A stretch of 64,000 nt of DNA from Oikopleura dioica (Eukaryota; Chordata; Appendicularia; Copelata; Oikopleuridae), in the NCBI GenBank assembly GCA_907165135.1, contig OU015567.1, positions 10,793,001 to 10,857,000 on the forward strand. The letters are read 5' to 3'. The notes under the pieces are model-generated. The model ran no database searches. It was not told the DNA's origin and saw nothing but the letters and a program-made list of their open reading frames with translations. The position numbers and the translations under genes were made by a program. Shown in pieces: positions 46,106 through 59,417 of the stretch. Each line of letters opens with the position of its first letter. Position 1 is the first letter of the stretch.

Positions 46106-49100
46106 ATGTCAATTGAGATCGTGACAACATGTCAGCTCAACGATGGGACGGTGGAAAAATGGCAAATCGGAAAGCTAAGAAAAATTCTTTACGTCCGTGG
46201 GAGCTCTGTTCCTTTTCTGGCGCTCAATAGTGCGAAGCAACTCTACAGTTTCTCTGAAGAATCTTCGTGGACGCTCCTGGATGTCGAAAATGTCCTTGCG
46301 ATTTCTTATGGAAGGAATGAAGTGTCCTACGCAGGTTTTTCATCTATTTTAAATAGATTAACAATTCTGTTTAGTAATTATTTCGACGGAAAATGGCTGC
46401 TTCACTGCTGATTCTTCTCTAAATATCGCTGAATTCTCTCCCCTTGTCTTCTCATCCCTATCCTCTAGTTCTGAAGCTTCATTTGGAGTTACGCGGGATG
46501 GGTTTCTCTACGGCTGGGGCAAGAATTTCTTCCTTGGACTGATCGAAGAAGGCTTTACAGAAAAACCCCGCAAACTTGAGCCCTTCAAAAACGTCATTTC
46601 AATCGAGTGCGGATCAGAACACAATCTTCTTCTTGTAGAACGCGATGTACAGGACAATGAATCGAGCGCAGACGAGGACGACGCTTTCAATTTCGATCAC
46701 GATGAGCATTTCGGAATTAATATCCTCGAGGACGCACTTGTTATGGCAGGAAATCTGGACGTTGAAAGAGAGAAAGATGAAGATAAGAAAGAAGAAAAGG
46801 GGAAATCTCTTGCGATTTCTTTGACCAATTCTGTTGAGTGGTTGAGCCAGAGCACGATGAATGTAACTTCCGTGATTCTTCCAACTCCAGTGACCAATAT
46901 CATTGCATCAACAATAGCGACTACTTCTTCCACGATTTCCTCGACGTATTCGTATGGCGAGTCTCTTATTAAAGGCTTCTTGAGCAGCCAAGAGAAGAGC
47001 CGCCAAAAAGTCAGGACAGATTGCGTTTCACAAATCTCTGCAGCTCCAAGGGCACTCACAGATCTTTACGTTTGGGGTCGAAATGGACACGGACAGCTCG
47101 GCACAGGCGATACAGCTGATGTCATCGAACCAGTAAAGCTTCAGGCTGTTTCTTCAAAAGGTATCATCGCGATTCTAGCTCAGGAAAATCTCAGCTTTGC
47201 CGTAACGTCTACGTGGGAAGTGTGGGCTTGGGGTGAAGATTTTCAAAAAGAAACGAAGCTCAAGCAGTCGTCAGTTCTGCACACTCTCACAGCCCGCTAT
47301 TTGAGCATGCCCAATACTCAAGGTGGATATGAAATCGTTCCAACTTCTGAAAACCGTGGTGTATTCGCGGAAGTTCCGCCAGGGAGCATTCTTTTGTCCT
47401 CATTTGATCATCACTACCAGCTTCTTTCTTGTCAAAGAATGAAATGCATTGAAGAAATAACTCTCTTGACGAAACAATTCTCTCGTAACCTAGGAACTCT
47501 TCGTAAAACGATTGTTCGTCCGTTATTAAACGAATGTCAAGCGACAGGGACATTTGCCGGATTTGGTGGCGATCTTTCATCGGTTTTTGGACTTTTATGA
47601 AAACGGATTCAACCGATTTGTTCATTCTAAATTTAACTAAGAAACAATGATTTTAATCCAAGAAAAAGCACCTCCTTCAATCAGTTAACGATAGCTACAA
47701 CCCAGACAGCTGCTGGCGGCGATGCTTGGCTCAACTCTCGACCCGCTCTGTTCATTATTCTCTCAAGTTCAGCATCGGAATTGAACGAACGATTCACGAG
47801 TTACTTTCGTTTTCTCGGAAAAGCCGTCGCTGGTGGATTCTTCGATTCTCTTTCGAAAGAATTCATCTCTAAACTGGAACCAAAGCTTAAAAATTCGCCT
47901 GGAATCATTACTCAACAGGATTCTGTTGCGGATACTTTGATAGAAGCTCTCAGTCTGCCCGCAAAGGAGCTCAAACATCACGTTAAATCGCTAGAAACTC
48001 TTCTCGACCTAACTGTTCGAATTGAAGGCCCTGAAAATCCATCGTCTTTGGAAGAGGTGTCAGTTTCTCTTGTTCACAAAATAATTGAATGGCTGAAATT
48101 GGCAATTGTCAATATCCAGTGCATAATTGAAGATTTCAATCGGACACGCGCGTTTTGGAACGATCCAGCAAACTTGAGGTACCGCAAGGCTCTTGTCACG
48201 GCGGACAGATTTTTGGTGCTAACAAATCGAACAATTCCTGTATGGCCATCTGGTGCAGTTACTCAACCGGCAGTTCTTCTATTTTCCGATGTTTTGGTCA
48301 TCTGGACTCAATTGAGCATTCAGCAGCTTCCTTTGAATCTGCTCTGGATCCGAGAATATCCCGACGAGAAAAAAGTGATCGTAGAAACGCCCGAAGAAAA
48401 TCTAACTCTTGTTTTCAAAAATCCCGAAGACCGTGATTTCTGGTGCTCGACTCTTATTCAAAGTGTTTGCCGTCTGTTGGAGCAGGAGGACATCACTCGT
48501 TTGCCATTAACTCGAAAAGGCCTTTTTCAATTTAAAAATGGCAGGTTGCGAGGCTGTACATACATGGGTGACTGGGAGAACGGTAAAATGCATGGAAAGG
48601 GCTTCTTAACTTCTCCTGATAATCACAAGAAATACATTGGCGGCTTCGTAGACGGAGAACGGTCCGGTTGGGGCGTTTTTACCAACGAAATGGCTAAAGA
48701 TTGTGCGATTAAGACCTACACTGGGTTTTATGAAAATGAGCAGCAGAATGGAATCGGAGAGGCGGTTTATGGCGATGGCAGCGTTTATAAAGGGTGTTGG
48801 AAAGATGGGCTAAGGGCTGGACATGGTGTTCAATTTTACGGCTCCTCTCATGCATCAGTTTACCTAGGCGACTGGTCAAATGATAAACGGAATGGTTACG
48901 GAGTGCTGCGAAGCCGTCTTCAAGGATGGCGATTTCTCTGTCTATGGAAAGATGACAAAAAGCACGGCCGCGGCGTGTTCGTCTCATCTTCTAATGTCTT
49001 CACCCAAAGCATGTTCTCGTTCGATCAAATTATCGACAAAGAGGGCCTCGTTTATGCAAATTTGACAAATATAAGCGGCATTGAAGAGGACAGGTTCTTC

Positions 49101-50417
49101 ATTGGCGCCGTCACGAGTTCATTGCCGGTCACAGTTGTCGACGACTCTATTCAGCCAGAAGATGTTACACTTGTCAAAGGAAAGCTTTCTGTTTTACACG
49201 ACTCAAAGGATTGTGACAAACTGGCAACTTCTGTTGAGGGCAGTTTTGCTGGAGATATTTTACAGCCAAAGATCACCGCTGGCGTCGATTTCAAAACCAT
49301 CATCGTCGATTCTAATTTGACTGGATTCTTTAACTTGGTCGGCTCAGTTCCGAGTGCTGCTAAATGGCGTGGATTGTTCAAGCTTTTTGTTACCGATCTT
49401 GGAACTCCTCTCAGCGGCCCTGGAGATGGATGGAATGAGAGCTTGACTGACAAGTGTTGGGAAAACTTGAGCGAGGTGGTGAATAACCGAAAGACAACCA
49501 TGTTTCCGGACACACCAGTTTCTGAGCAAGTCAAGCTTACGTCCCGCCCTACACCAGACAAAGATGATGAAATCAAAGAGTATGTAAAGCGAGCGCTTAG
49601 CTCGAAACTTCACCCTCTCGGTCATGTGATGAGCATGATTGTCAAAGCTTTTGAAAGCTCTTACACCCCCACGCATACAGCGCTGATATTCGCCTCTCTG
49701 GCTGAAATAAAGTCGATTATCAAGGTGTTTCATAATGTTACTCGATGCTTTTTCCCCGAAATAGACCCTGCAGACGCTAAAATGTGTGCTGGAAGCCTGA
49801 TCTTACCAAGTTTATTTCCACAAGTCTATCCTATACTTCAATCAATGTATGTCGAGTCACACACAAGAGTTGAAGAAAGAATAAACCTGAATCTGAGAAG
49901 ATACAGAGCAATGAAAGATCTATCTTTGGCACAGCTGCTGGGGTCTGATATTTTGGAGCAAATGGTAATCGATGCTGAAGAAAAACCGATCTTGATCTCT
50001 TGTGTCAAAAAGATGCGACAATTCCCTCTCTGTATTCTGGTAAGATGATTAAAATTAATCTAAATGAACCCTTTTCTCAAGCCGGATCAAAAACTCGACC
50101 TTATATGCGAGCTTTTTAAATTGCTAAAAGAAGAACTCGCCAAGTACAATGGTATAGATACCCTCACAATCTCTTTCTAAACCGTTTCTAGCAAGCTACA
50201 GCGCTGATGACCTGCTTCCCGCCATGGAATTTGTAATGGTGAGAGGAATGGTGACCAACCTTGGAGTCGAAATCAGAATTATCAAGGATTTCATCCATCC
50301 AGGTATATTTTCTTTTGGCATTTGAGGTTCTACACTTTGAATTTAGACATTCAAGGTGGCGAGCGAGGTCTCTGGTATTGCCATTTCTACACAGCTTATA
50401 AATCCCTTTCAAGATGA
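46106..50417 (+). CDS. ALS2: ALS2 (alsin)-like Rab5/Rac exchange factor
   Basis: Domain order matches alsin. Degenerate RCC1-type repeats come first (FGVTRDGFLYGWGKNFFLG, ISIECGSEHNLLL, DLYVWGRNGHGQLGTGD), then a DH-like helical region (FYENGFNRF), a PH-like part (KALVTADRFLVLTNRT, DRDFWCSTLIQSV), MORN repeats (YMGDWENGKMHGKGF, YIGGFVDGERSGWGVF, YKGCWKDGLRAGHGVQF, YLGDWSNDKRNGYGVL) and a C-terminal VPS9 domain (LHPLGHVMSMIVKAFES, YSADDLLPAMEFVMVRG, GLWYCHFYTAYKSL). VPS9 activates Rab5 on endosomes. A long middle exon is followed by small introns at 50042-50083 and two more before the TGA at 50415. The join between about 47540 and 47780 (DH region) is not resolved. The start is at ATG 46106, right after an acceptor. 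Confidence 0.87.
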
Positions 50418-50636
50418 TCTTACCTACTGCTTATTTCTCCGAATTTTTGAGTGGTATTCTACTTCTATATTTCATAGTTGCTCATTTCGTTCCATTGTGA
50501 TGCAAAGTATCTCTACACGTAACCTTGTTCAATTGCCATTTTACACGTTCAATAAAAAATAACAATCAAAATACGATCACACAAGAAAGATTTTCTCTCA
50601 TTCATCAGAAAGAATCTTTGAATTTGTCTGAAAATT

Positions 50637-51732
50637 TTATTGAAATTTTTTAACTTGAATTTTCGAAAACGCAGAATTATCATTATCAACAACGATTGGG
50701 TTATCATGAACGTCTAAAACTTTGAAAGTCTTAAAGCGAATCGGTGGCAGTTGCTCGGTTTTCTTTTGAAGAAGCGTTTCGTATTCTGAAATTTCCCGTT
50801 CGAGTTCTTCGATTCTGCTTTTCGCCGTTTGCCGAGGCTTTTCTGTGTTGAGCATTTCTTCTCGCTCGTTTATAAATTCGTCGTTTTCGTTGAAGTAGAC
50901 ATCGTACGTTCCATTCTAAAGGAAATGGATTAGTTGTTGGAAAACTTGTTGATGGACTTTCTTACTTCTTTGGCATGCTTTCTTATGAATTGAATCGTGT
51001 CGGGATGAAAGTTTCGCTGGTCCCACACGCGCCCTGTGTAGTAAAGTTTCTGGCCTCTTTTGACAGATTCGAGAATATATTCTGCGTTTTCATATGGAAC
51101 TTGGGCTTCGCGGAAGAGTTCTCGTTTGCGGACATATTCAGCTCTAAAAGGTTTGAAAAGGGAAACAGGAAACGGGAATTACTTGGCTTCGAAATACAGG
51201 TCATCATCGTAAAGACATTTTAAGGAGCACTCGTGCATTGCGTCTCTCTCCTTGGTGATAGAATGTAAAGATGGATATTTTTTTGACAAAACTAACTTTT
51301 TGGCAGCCTTTTCCTTCAGTGAACTCCAAAAATTTCTTTAGCCAGCCCTCTTCTTTGTTGTTGAATCGATTGGGATCGCCATGATCATTGACGCATTCGT
51401 CAAAAGCTTGATACTGTTTCTTACAAATTCGTTCTCTGGCGATTGTGTCCATCATCTTCGGAATCAAAATCTGCTGCACTTCTGTACTCAAACTCGGATC
51501 CGGATATCGCTTCGCAAAGTGAGCTTCTTCTTGATTTTCTTCGACATATTTGAAGGTGAAGTAGCCGAATGCACTCAGTCCACAAAATGCGCCAAGGTGG
51601 TAGAATTTCCCATATTTCTTCGCATGACGAATTTCTTGAGCAAATTAATCGCATAACTTTATAACTGTTCTTACCTTCAGTCGTAAAGTGCTGATAGACT
51701 CTTCTGTCTCTGAAAATTCTGCTTTTCAACAT
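50637..51732 (-). CDS. CMC1: CMC1-like twin CX9C protein with membrane segment and long tail
   Basis: CMC1 family proteins are small intermembrane-space factors for cytochrome oxidase assembly. Here ILIPKMMDTIARERI leads into C-x9-C (CKKQYQAFDEC), and the second pair is CQKERDAMHEC; then LKCLYDDDLYFEAK and AEYVRKRELFREAQVP correspond to the CMC1 end. Two additions are unusual: an N-terminal part with a likely membrane helix (YHLGAFCGLSAFGYFTFKYV) and about 100 extra residues after the CMC1 core, including a coiled coil (RIEELEREISEYETLLQKK). Exons join in frame by short GT-AG introns (for example after GCQK, 46 nt). It could instead be a respiratory-chain subunit with a CHCH domain. Confidence 0.68.
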
Positions 51733-51833
51733 TTCTTTCGGGAAATTCTTGTTCTTCAGGCACAGCCAATCAAAAGCTCCGAAAACTTGCGCTTTCCAGA
51801 AAGAGCTTTTGGGTGAATTTTAGGCTTTTTCTG
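51733..51833. promoter_or_regulatory. 101-bp bidirectional promoter region
   Basis: It separates the start codons of the minus-strand CMC1-like gene (51732) and plus-strand GSTCD (51834). No other space exists for their promoters and 5' UTRs unless starts overlap. CCAAT-type sequence (CAGCCAATC) lies at 51762-51770. Shared use is inferred from spacing. Confidence 0.5.
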
Positions 51834-53824
51834 ATGCTTTTTGTCGAGAAAGACTCAGCCGAGAAGGAGATCCTGCGATTTGTGGCGAAATTTTGTGGGG
51901 CGGAATATGAAATTTGCGAAAATGAAGAGGAGACGATTTGGTGCGAGAAACCCGTGATGAAAGTTGGAAAAAATGATTTTGTGGCAAGCTTGCCTTCCAT
52001 TTTGCGCTATATTGCGAAGTCGAATGGATTCAAGAACCTTCTCGGATGCAAAGGTACCTCAGTTCTTTCTGATAACAGCAGCCGTTTTTAGTCGATTGTT
52101 TAAATGAAATGGAAATCCGCTAAAATATCCTTAATAAGGCTCTACTCCCTTACTTAGGATATTTTAATCAGACTTAGATCTCATTCAAAATAAGCACTCT
52201 TGATAGATAATTTTCTCCATTAGTGTTAAAATGTCTCCATTTTTAATAATCAGAAAAACATGCTCTAGAGACCATTTGACTCCTGATGAATTTGAAGCCA
52301 GGCCGACAAAAATTCATTAAAATTGTTCAGGTGCTTGTCTGAAAACTCCCGCTGAATTCAGTTCACGAACACGATTGATACAAGAGTCCCTAACTCAGTA
52401 CAAGACTGACTTGTCGAAGGTTCTTCTTGGAGTGTCAGATCTCGAACAGATCCTTTCTGGGCCAATAGTTCAACATAACATTGACAAGTATCAAAGACAA
52501 CTATTGAAACATGAACGCGAACTGGAGAGAAAGCGTGACTGGAATGGTGAACTCAAAGGCAAGGTAAAACGTGTGAGTTTAAATTTGGATTTTCATGATT
52601 CTTTTCAGCAAGAAATACCGCTAAAGAAAATCCCTACAAAAGACTTGCCTGAATTAGAGCATGCATTCTTAGAGGGAATTCAACTGTCTATATCGGACCT
52701 GGCAGCCTTTTTACCAGTTGAAAAAGTGAAGGAGAAGATTGGAGAAAGAGATTTTAACGAAAAATTTCCAACAGTAAGGAAATGGTTCTACAGATGCACA
52801 AGAATAATTCAATCGAAGACCATCAATACGGATAATTCTATTTCTGGTTACGATCCTGTTCTACTCAACGAACCTATTGCAACTCAGGACTTTGTAGTTA
52901 TCGCTCGCCGACAAACTCCTCTGAAGAAGATTTCTCCTGCACTAGAAAAAGATGATATCAAAAGCGACATACATTCCAAGTCGAGCAAATCAATGATTCA
53001 AAAACTTGAACTCTCCGCCAAAGTCGACCTTGAAACTGTCAGGAACAAGCTTCCTTCTCCTGACCCTTACTCACACGTGGCAATTCCAGATCGCGATAAA
53101 ATCATCCTTGATGGATTTGCAGATCCTGCAAAAGGCGGTTTAGGGAAAGCAAGAACAGAAAGAAAATTACTACAGCTTCAGAATATGGTGGCTCGTTTGA
53201 AAAAAATGGATACAAAGGGGAAAATCATCGTTGATTTCTGCGCTGGAGGTGGTCACCTCGGACTCGCTGCTGCGAAGGTCTGTCCAGAAGCGACTATTGT
53301 TCTTGTCGAAACCAAAGAAGAGTCGTTAAATCGAGCAAGAAGCCGTATCCAAGAATGGAAGGTGACAAATGTGGCCATTTGTCAGTCGAATTTGACCCAA
53401 CTGAACTGCAAATTTGACATCGGTCTTGCCGTTCACGCCTGCGGATCGGCAACTGATCAGGTCATTCAAATGTGTCTCAAGTGGCGAGCTGCATTTATTG
53501 TCAGTCCTTGCTGTTATGGAAGAGTTTCTGATTTGGTTTTGCCTCGGTCGAAAGAATATCAGAAACGCATTTCATCCCAGGAAAGTCTCTTGTTAGCTCA
53601 TGCAGCGGACATCACTCCAGTTGATGAGTCCCTGACCAAGACAGGAAAAGGTAAACATTTATTTTCAATGGAATCTAATTGTATCTTCAGAATGCATGAA
53701 TCTGACGGATACAGATAGAAAGCTTATGTGCGAAGAAAAAGGCTATGTAGCGACCGTTTATGAAATGATACCGCTTTCTTGTTCTCCGAAAAACAATTTT
53801 ATCGTTGCAGAACCTGCTAATTAA
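51834..53824 (+). CDS. GSTCD: GSTCD-like protein with methyltransferase fold
   Basis: Matches glutathione S-transferase C-terminal domain-containing protein: a thioredoxin/GST-like N-terminal part (MLFVEKDSAEKEILRFVAKF, SLPSILRYIAKSNG), a helical GST-C part (IQLSISDLAAFLPVEKV, FPTVRKWFYRC), then a Rossmann methyltransferase core (KIIVDFCAGGGHLGLAAAKV, IVLVETKEESLNRA, GLAVHACGSATDQVI, FIVSPCCYG). The SPCCYG segment is typical of this family. Exons start at 51834, with an intron between about 52051 and 52331, a possible 45-nt intron at 52564-52608 that can also be read through, and a last intron near 53651-53690. The TAA is at 53822. The methyl acceptor is unknown. It is divergent from the CMC1-like gene. 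Confidence 0.87.
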
Positions 53825-54136
53825 TAAATATATTTACATGCGATAGTATCGCGATACTTAAAAAAGGTGTGTCAGCAAGATCATATTTGATTTCACACGC
53901 GTTTTTATCCTTTACTTTGGACTCAAAAGTCGTCGCATGATTGCAATTATTCGCATTGAGAGCAAATTTGAACTCGTCTTGCATCGCGGTCTAAGAACTC
54001 AAGCGGCATTTGGTCCTGCATAGAATTGATTTTGTACTTCTAAATAGTTGCCATTGAATTCGCCGTATGCAATGACATTTGTCAGCGACGTTGAAAAGAA
54101 ACCTTGATCCTTGAGTCTAGTCTCAGAGCTCAGATA
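53825..54136. other. Intergenic, no gene recognised
   Basis: 312 bp between the GSTCD stop and the start of the large secreted protein. An AATAAA-like signal lies next to the GSTCD stop; the right part is the upstream region of the next gene. Nothing else seen. Confidence 0.45.
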
Positions 54137-57100
54137 ATGAAGCTTTGGTGGTCGTTAGGGCTTGCCATCGCTGAAGCGGGCGTTAGGTTCGCTGACGACG
54201 CAGGAAACGGTTTTATAAAGAGACTAGAGATAAATTTCAGTGCATTAAAAATCCGTGCAAAGAATTTGTGGCAATAGACAAGGGTGACTGCGGCTTCAAA
54301 TGTAACAACTTCTCAGGATTCTGCAGCGCTTGTGCACTTGCTAATGATTCGCCTGGCTTTTGTTGTCATCCATCCATCAGAGGAACATGCTCCAAGTCGA
54401 TGAGAGCAGCCCTCGATCCCAACGCTGGGTTCCAGTGCGTCATCCCGACTGAGTTCGAAACCCAACTTCTCCTGCAAGTCCGAGAGATTCCTGGAAAGGG
54501 CGACTGCTGGGCCGAGTGTGGTAGTAAGCGGGGATTCGCTGGTAAATGCGACTACTGTGGAAACAAGGGCTATTGCTGCCATCCAGATGGCCGTGGAACC
54601 TGTCCACAATGGATCTCTGAGTCGGTAGAAGGTTTCAGCAATAAGTGCATGGTTCCAGCAGCGACTTCAAATGATAATCATCTCGAGTCTGGCTACAAGT
54701 CTGACTGCTTTGATCGTCGAATAACTGTCTGCAAGGATCTCTCTGACCTTGAAAATGCCCCTAGAGACGAGTGTCTCCGATTCTTCCCAGAGGAGATGTG
54801 TGATGGTAAAACGCCAGACGACAAGATCCCTCGATGCACAACCGTCGTCAAGAACTACTGCAAAGATTTCGTTAGAGATGCTATCGAGGAAAAACGTAAA
54901 TCTTCCGGTTTCAATATGGATCTCCTCGGTCCGTACGAAAAGGAACTGTATAAATTTGTCAACGCTGTTTGGCCTAAAAAGGAGCACTTTTTCTTCAAAG
55001 AAATCGCCGATGAGAACTTTGGATTCGACAACGGTGATCTCAGTGCTATGGCTGAAAAAATTCTGACATCTTCGCAAAATAATTACTTTTCAAATAAAAT
55101 GAGCGCAACCCAAAAAGAGCGAGTTGTCTTGGGATTCGCCGTTTTGAACGCTCTTCAGCGAGTCTGGGGCAGTGGAAATGAAAGATCTTTTGGGCAGATA
55201 ACCATCAACTGGGGATCCAATTTCGGTGTTGCTGACTTTAGTAAAGACGCTTTCGAGAAACTCCTTGTTGCAAATGGTGCAAGCTGGAGAACAACTGATC
55301 GAGCTCTTCAGGGATATGATGCCATCATCGAAAGTCTTGTCAACTGGACTCCTGCCCAGGTGATGATCAATGACCTCCTTGATGAACTTCCCCTAACCGA
55401 CAATATCCGTGCTGCTGGGAAATTGGCCAATACCGAGAATGATGCTGAAGGCGAATTTAATGTCTTTGCTCAAAGTCTAACCAATATGCTTGATCACCTT
55501 GTGGAGCATCACGAGAGCTTGTCTGATGAAGAGTTTGATTTTTTCCTTGGCCAATTGCGAGAGGAAGATAATATTAACCTCATTCGAAATCTCGCTGGTT
55601 TCGTCGAGCTCGAGCGAATCATGTCCGACAGTGTAATGTGGAGTGTTGATGTTGACGAGCTCGCAATGACTCGCGGATATGCAAGCACATTCCCACGTGA
55701 GCGAAAGTGGATGAGCCAAGATAACTGGACAAAGGAGAATGTGGTCAATATCATGAGCTTCGCGGCACATTTCGCCGGTGCAGCGGAAAACATCAATGTT
55801 GAGGAAATGGCCGACACCGCTGGCTTCGTCTTCTTTGACGACATCGTTTCTTCTCAGCAAAAAGCTGAAAACGCCGTTAGAAGTGTCAAGAGCTCCCGAA
55901 AGGTTTACAAAGAGCTTGTCAAAAACGCACTCAATTTCATGAATGTCAACGATCGTGTTCGTCAAGCATACAAGTTGACCATTGAAGATTCGCGACGAGG
56001 TGAAATCTCAACAATCAAAGATTTGAAGACAAAACTAATTGCTACTGGTCTTGGACAATTCAGCGCCGCCGTTGTCGTTCAGATTCGCGAATCGTTTGAA
56101 ACAGCCGTTTTCAAGAATCTTGAGTTCGTTTACGATGCACTAGCGCTTGTTGAAGAGAAAACCGATGTCAATGATGCTTTTGGTTGCGATCGTGGGTGCG
56201 ATTTCACTGCAATCAACTGGCGAGATGGTTTCGTTACGACCAGTGATTTCAACAACATTCTTGATGCTACAGGACTCCACGATGGAAAGAATGTGCCATT
56301 CGAAACTTCTGATTTATCGTCAACTCGATCAGCCGCTGTCGTGACATTCCGTGGACAGCAGCCTATTTACGCCGCCGTTGTCTTAGATTACCTGAGCACC
56401 GTAGTCCCTGAAGTCGAAGGACCTTATGGACCGCTTGTTTTCGATCAAGGTACCCTCAACTGCGCCACTCAAGCCCTTGCTAACCTTGGCGAGCTCTCTC
56501 AAGAAAATGCTCGATACGAAGTCTACCAGTCAGTGATGGCCGAGCTATATTTGAAAGGCGACCAGAATGCACTTGACGCGATTGATGCAGCCTTGAAACA
56601 AGACCAATGGGTTTACGGTGGAATCTTTGTTCTCGAAACAATGATTGCTGCGGAAAATCACCAGGGAAATACAACATTTGATAGCGCAGTATTTAACAGC
56701 TGGGACCTCAGCATGCTCGACTGGACTATTACTGGAAACACTCAAGACGATCTATCAAGTGGATACTACGAGCAGATTCTTAACGGAGGCGGATTTACTG
56801 ACGATACAGTCGCTGTTCTCACCGAACAAGATACTTATGAAGAAATATGGAGATATGGTTCCGGTAATACAGTTTGCAGCGAACCAGCCATTATTCAAGA
56901 AACAAACTGGCAATGTGACTCCGATCCTTCGGCTATCTGTCCTGGAGGATGTGCTGCTGCTGGTTGTCAAGCAGAAGTTACTCAGACTGAAGTCTGTCTA
57001 GCATGGAGTGGTGCATCGTTTTCTTGGGGTATAAATCCTCTTCTTGGATCGTGGGGAATGGAGTGGTGGGAAGATCAACTTCATCTGTACGGGCCTCCGA

Positions 57101-59417
57101 AAGGAAATGCGCTAGTCGAAAACAGTGATCAGTGGAATGCGCTTATGGAAGGTGCCTCCCAGGCTATCGCAGAAATGGGTGATTTGAGTGGTGGTTACTC
57201 CGGCGAACAATTCGCAAACAACATTCAGAACTGGTTCAATGCTAATGATGCAAACAACTCAGCGATTGTTTCACAGATTCTGAACTCAGGAGAATATGAA
57301 GGTCTCGATTGGCTTCTCACCGCTGGAGACTCTATGTACTCAGCTTTCGGAGGAAACAACAGAAATGGCACTGGAGGAGCTAACTATGCCACTGAAGCTA
57401 ATGGATACTGGAATATCTACGACATGATCGATCTTGTATCCAATGGCGGACAATGGAACATGTTCGGTAGCGAATTCAACGATGGAGTTGCTAATTATGA
57501 CAACTTCACCTACGATGTCTGGGGAGCGTGGATTAATGGTTCTGCTGGAGACTGGGGAGAAGATGCTCAACAGCTTATGCAACAGTTCGGATCGGAACAG
57601 TTCTTCGGGACAATCCGAAATGGCACCAACAACATCTATCCTAACTCCGGTGGCGGCGGAGGAGGTGGCGGCGGCGGCGGTGGCGGCGGTGGTGGTAAGT
57701 CGAAATAGTGAATGATATTTTTTTCTGTTAGATCTTGCGGCATTTATGAAAAGAGTCGATTACTACTTGAAATTGATCTCTTATTTAGGTCCAACCATCA
57801 TTGAAATTGAGTCCGTCGTTTGGCCCGTTCCTTCTGATTGCATTAAAAAAACAACTGGGGAAACTGTCACAGCATACCTGGATTCAGAAGGCAAAACTGA
57901 TGCAACAGTCACACAAAATATTGCAAACTGGCAAGCAGCCATGGATGCAGAAGCCGGTGGTACATTTACGATTCCGCCAGGACAAGCGCATAATATTATG
58001 GCAACTGAGACTCATGCTGCTTCACTCCACACATATTTGGATACACAGGATGCTACTGGAGCTAGCTGGGATGCAATCTCACCATGCATGTCTTACGACA
58101 ACGATCCAGGATACGCTGCTTTCATTGCCCGATTGGAAACTCAGCTTGCTCTTGCTGAACTTTGGGGACAGCATCCTGAGATCGTTCAGAACTCCGATTC
58201 TGTTGCTGCTGGACTTGCATATGAGGCAATTGATTGGACCAGATTCGAATTCACGGACACATGTTGTCAGGTTACTCCAGAAGCTACTAATGCTACCATT
58301 CTTTCTCTGGCTGGACTTGAGTGGATGAATCAGGCTCAAGTCGATGTTGTAGTCAACAATCTCTTCAGCCGCCTTGATACTTCCTGCTGCTCCGTAAATA
58401 ATTCTACTAATATTACACTTGGTTTCTTCAACGTCACAACTACAGCGGGCGTGGCTTCCTCAACAGCTGCTACAACGACAACAGCATACAATGCAGGAGG
58501 TTATGAAACAATGGCTCCATCAAACGGATCAAATGGATACGGTTCTATGTACGGTGATCCCCACGTCATCGTTCAATCTGATAACCAAGAAGCCGTTTGC
58601 TTCAAAGTTGACGACCAAGACGGAGCGATCATCAGCTTGATTCAAGATCTTGAAGAAGGTCTAGAAGTCAATGGAGGACTTAAACAAGGAATTGTTTTTT
58701 ATATAATGATGATAATTATCAGATTTTTATTTATTTTGAACTAAAATTGTATAAAACTTGTTGAAGCTGGTCGAAATTCGATTCGATTGGAAAGCGTTTA
58801 TGTCAAAACCCCTGCCGGTCTTGAAATTGAAATCGACTGCAATTGGATAATTCTTAGCCGAGACGGAATTCAGGTAATATAATTTTAAAAAATCTTGAAT
58901 TATCGAAAAATTAAGCTTGAAAGCTTCACATTCGAAGATTCCCTCTCAGTTGGCATGGACGATGTCCATCTTGATATCGAATCTCTCCGCGATGCCAAAA
59001 AGAAAGGTGTCTACGTTACAATTCCAAGTTACATCAACGACCGTGAGATTAGAATGCACATAGCTATCAAAAACGGAAAAGATGCGATGCGATTCTCACT
59101 TCGGGACGCTTCAGGACTCCCTACTACTGGACTTGGTGGTATCATCGGAGAGTCTATCATTGTACTGGGCGTTTTATTTTTTTATTCTAAAAATATTTTA
59201 GCCTCGTGACTACAAAGTAACAGAAGAGGGCCACATCTTGGTTGGAGACGAAACCATCAGCAATACTCAAGCCACGCGTGACAGTAACAACGACTGTCTG
59301 TACATCGCCGATTCAGCAGATGTAGAGCGATTCCTTGGTCATCCTGTGTCAGACTTCCGAGTTGATGGAAAATTCTTGATGCCCGCTACACTTATTGACA
59401 ACCAAAGTCCTAAGTAA
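54137..59417 (+). CDS. Giant secreted protein, two Cys-rich repeats, poly-Gly linker, ITIH-type C-terminus
   Basis: About 1,600 residues. Signal peptide MKLWWSLGLAIAEAG, then two tandem Cys-rich repeats sharing GDC..C....G.C..C...G[FY]CCHP..RGTC. A long helical region with no known domain follows (54700-56100), then a Trp/Asn/Gly-rich part and a glycine run of about 13 residues (57648-57690). After an intron comes a second domain and a C-terminal block like the inter-alpha-trypsin inhibitor heavy-chain end: YGDPHVIVQSDNQEAVCFKV, LEVNGGLK, IDCNWIILSRDG, TGLGGIIG, DCLYIADSAD. No VIT or vWA domain is present, so it is not a true ITIH. Intron 58689-58766 reads best as GA-AG. Secreted matrix or larvacean house component is plausible but unproven. 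Confidence 0.72.
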
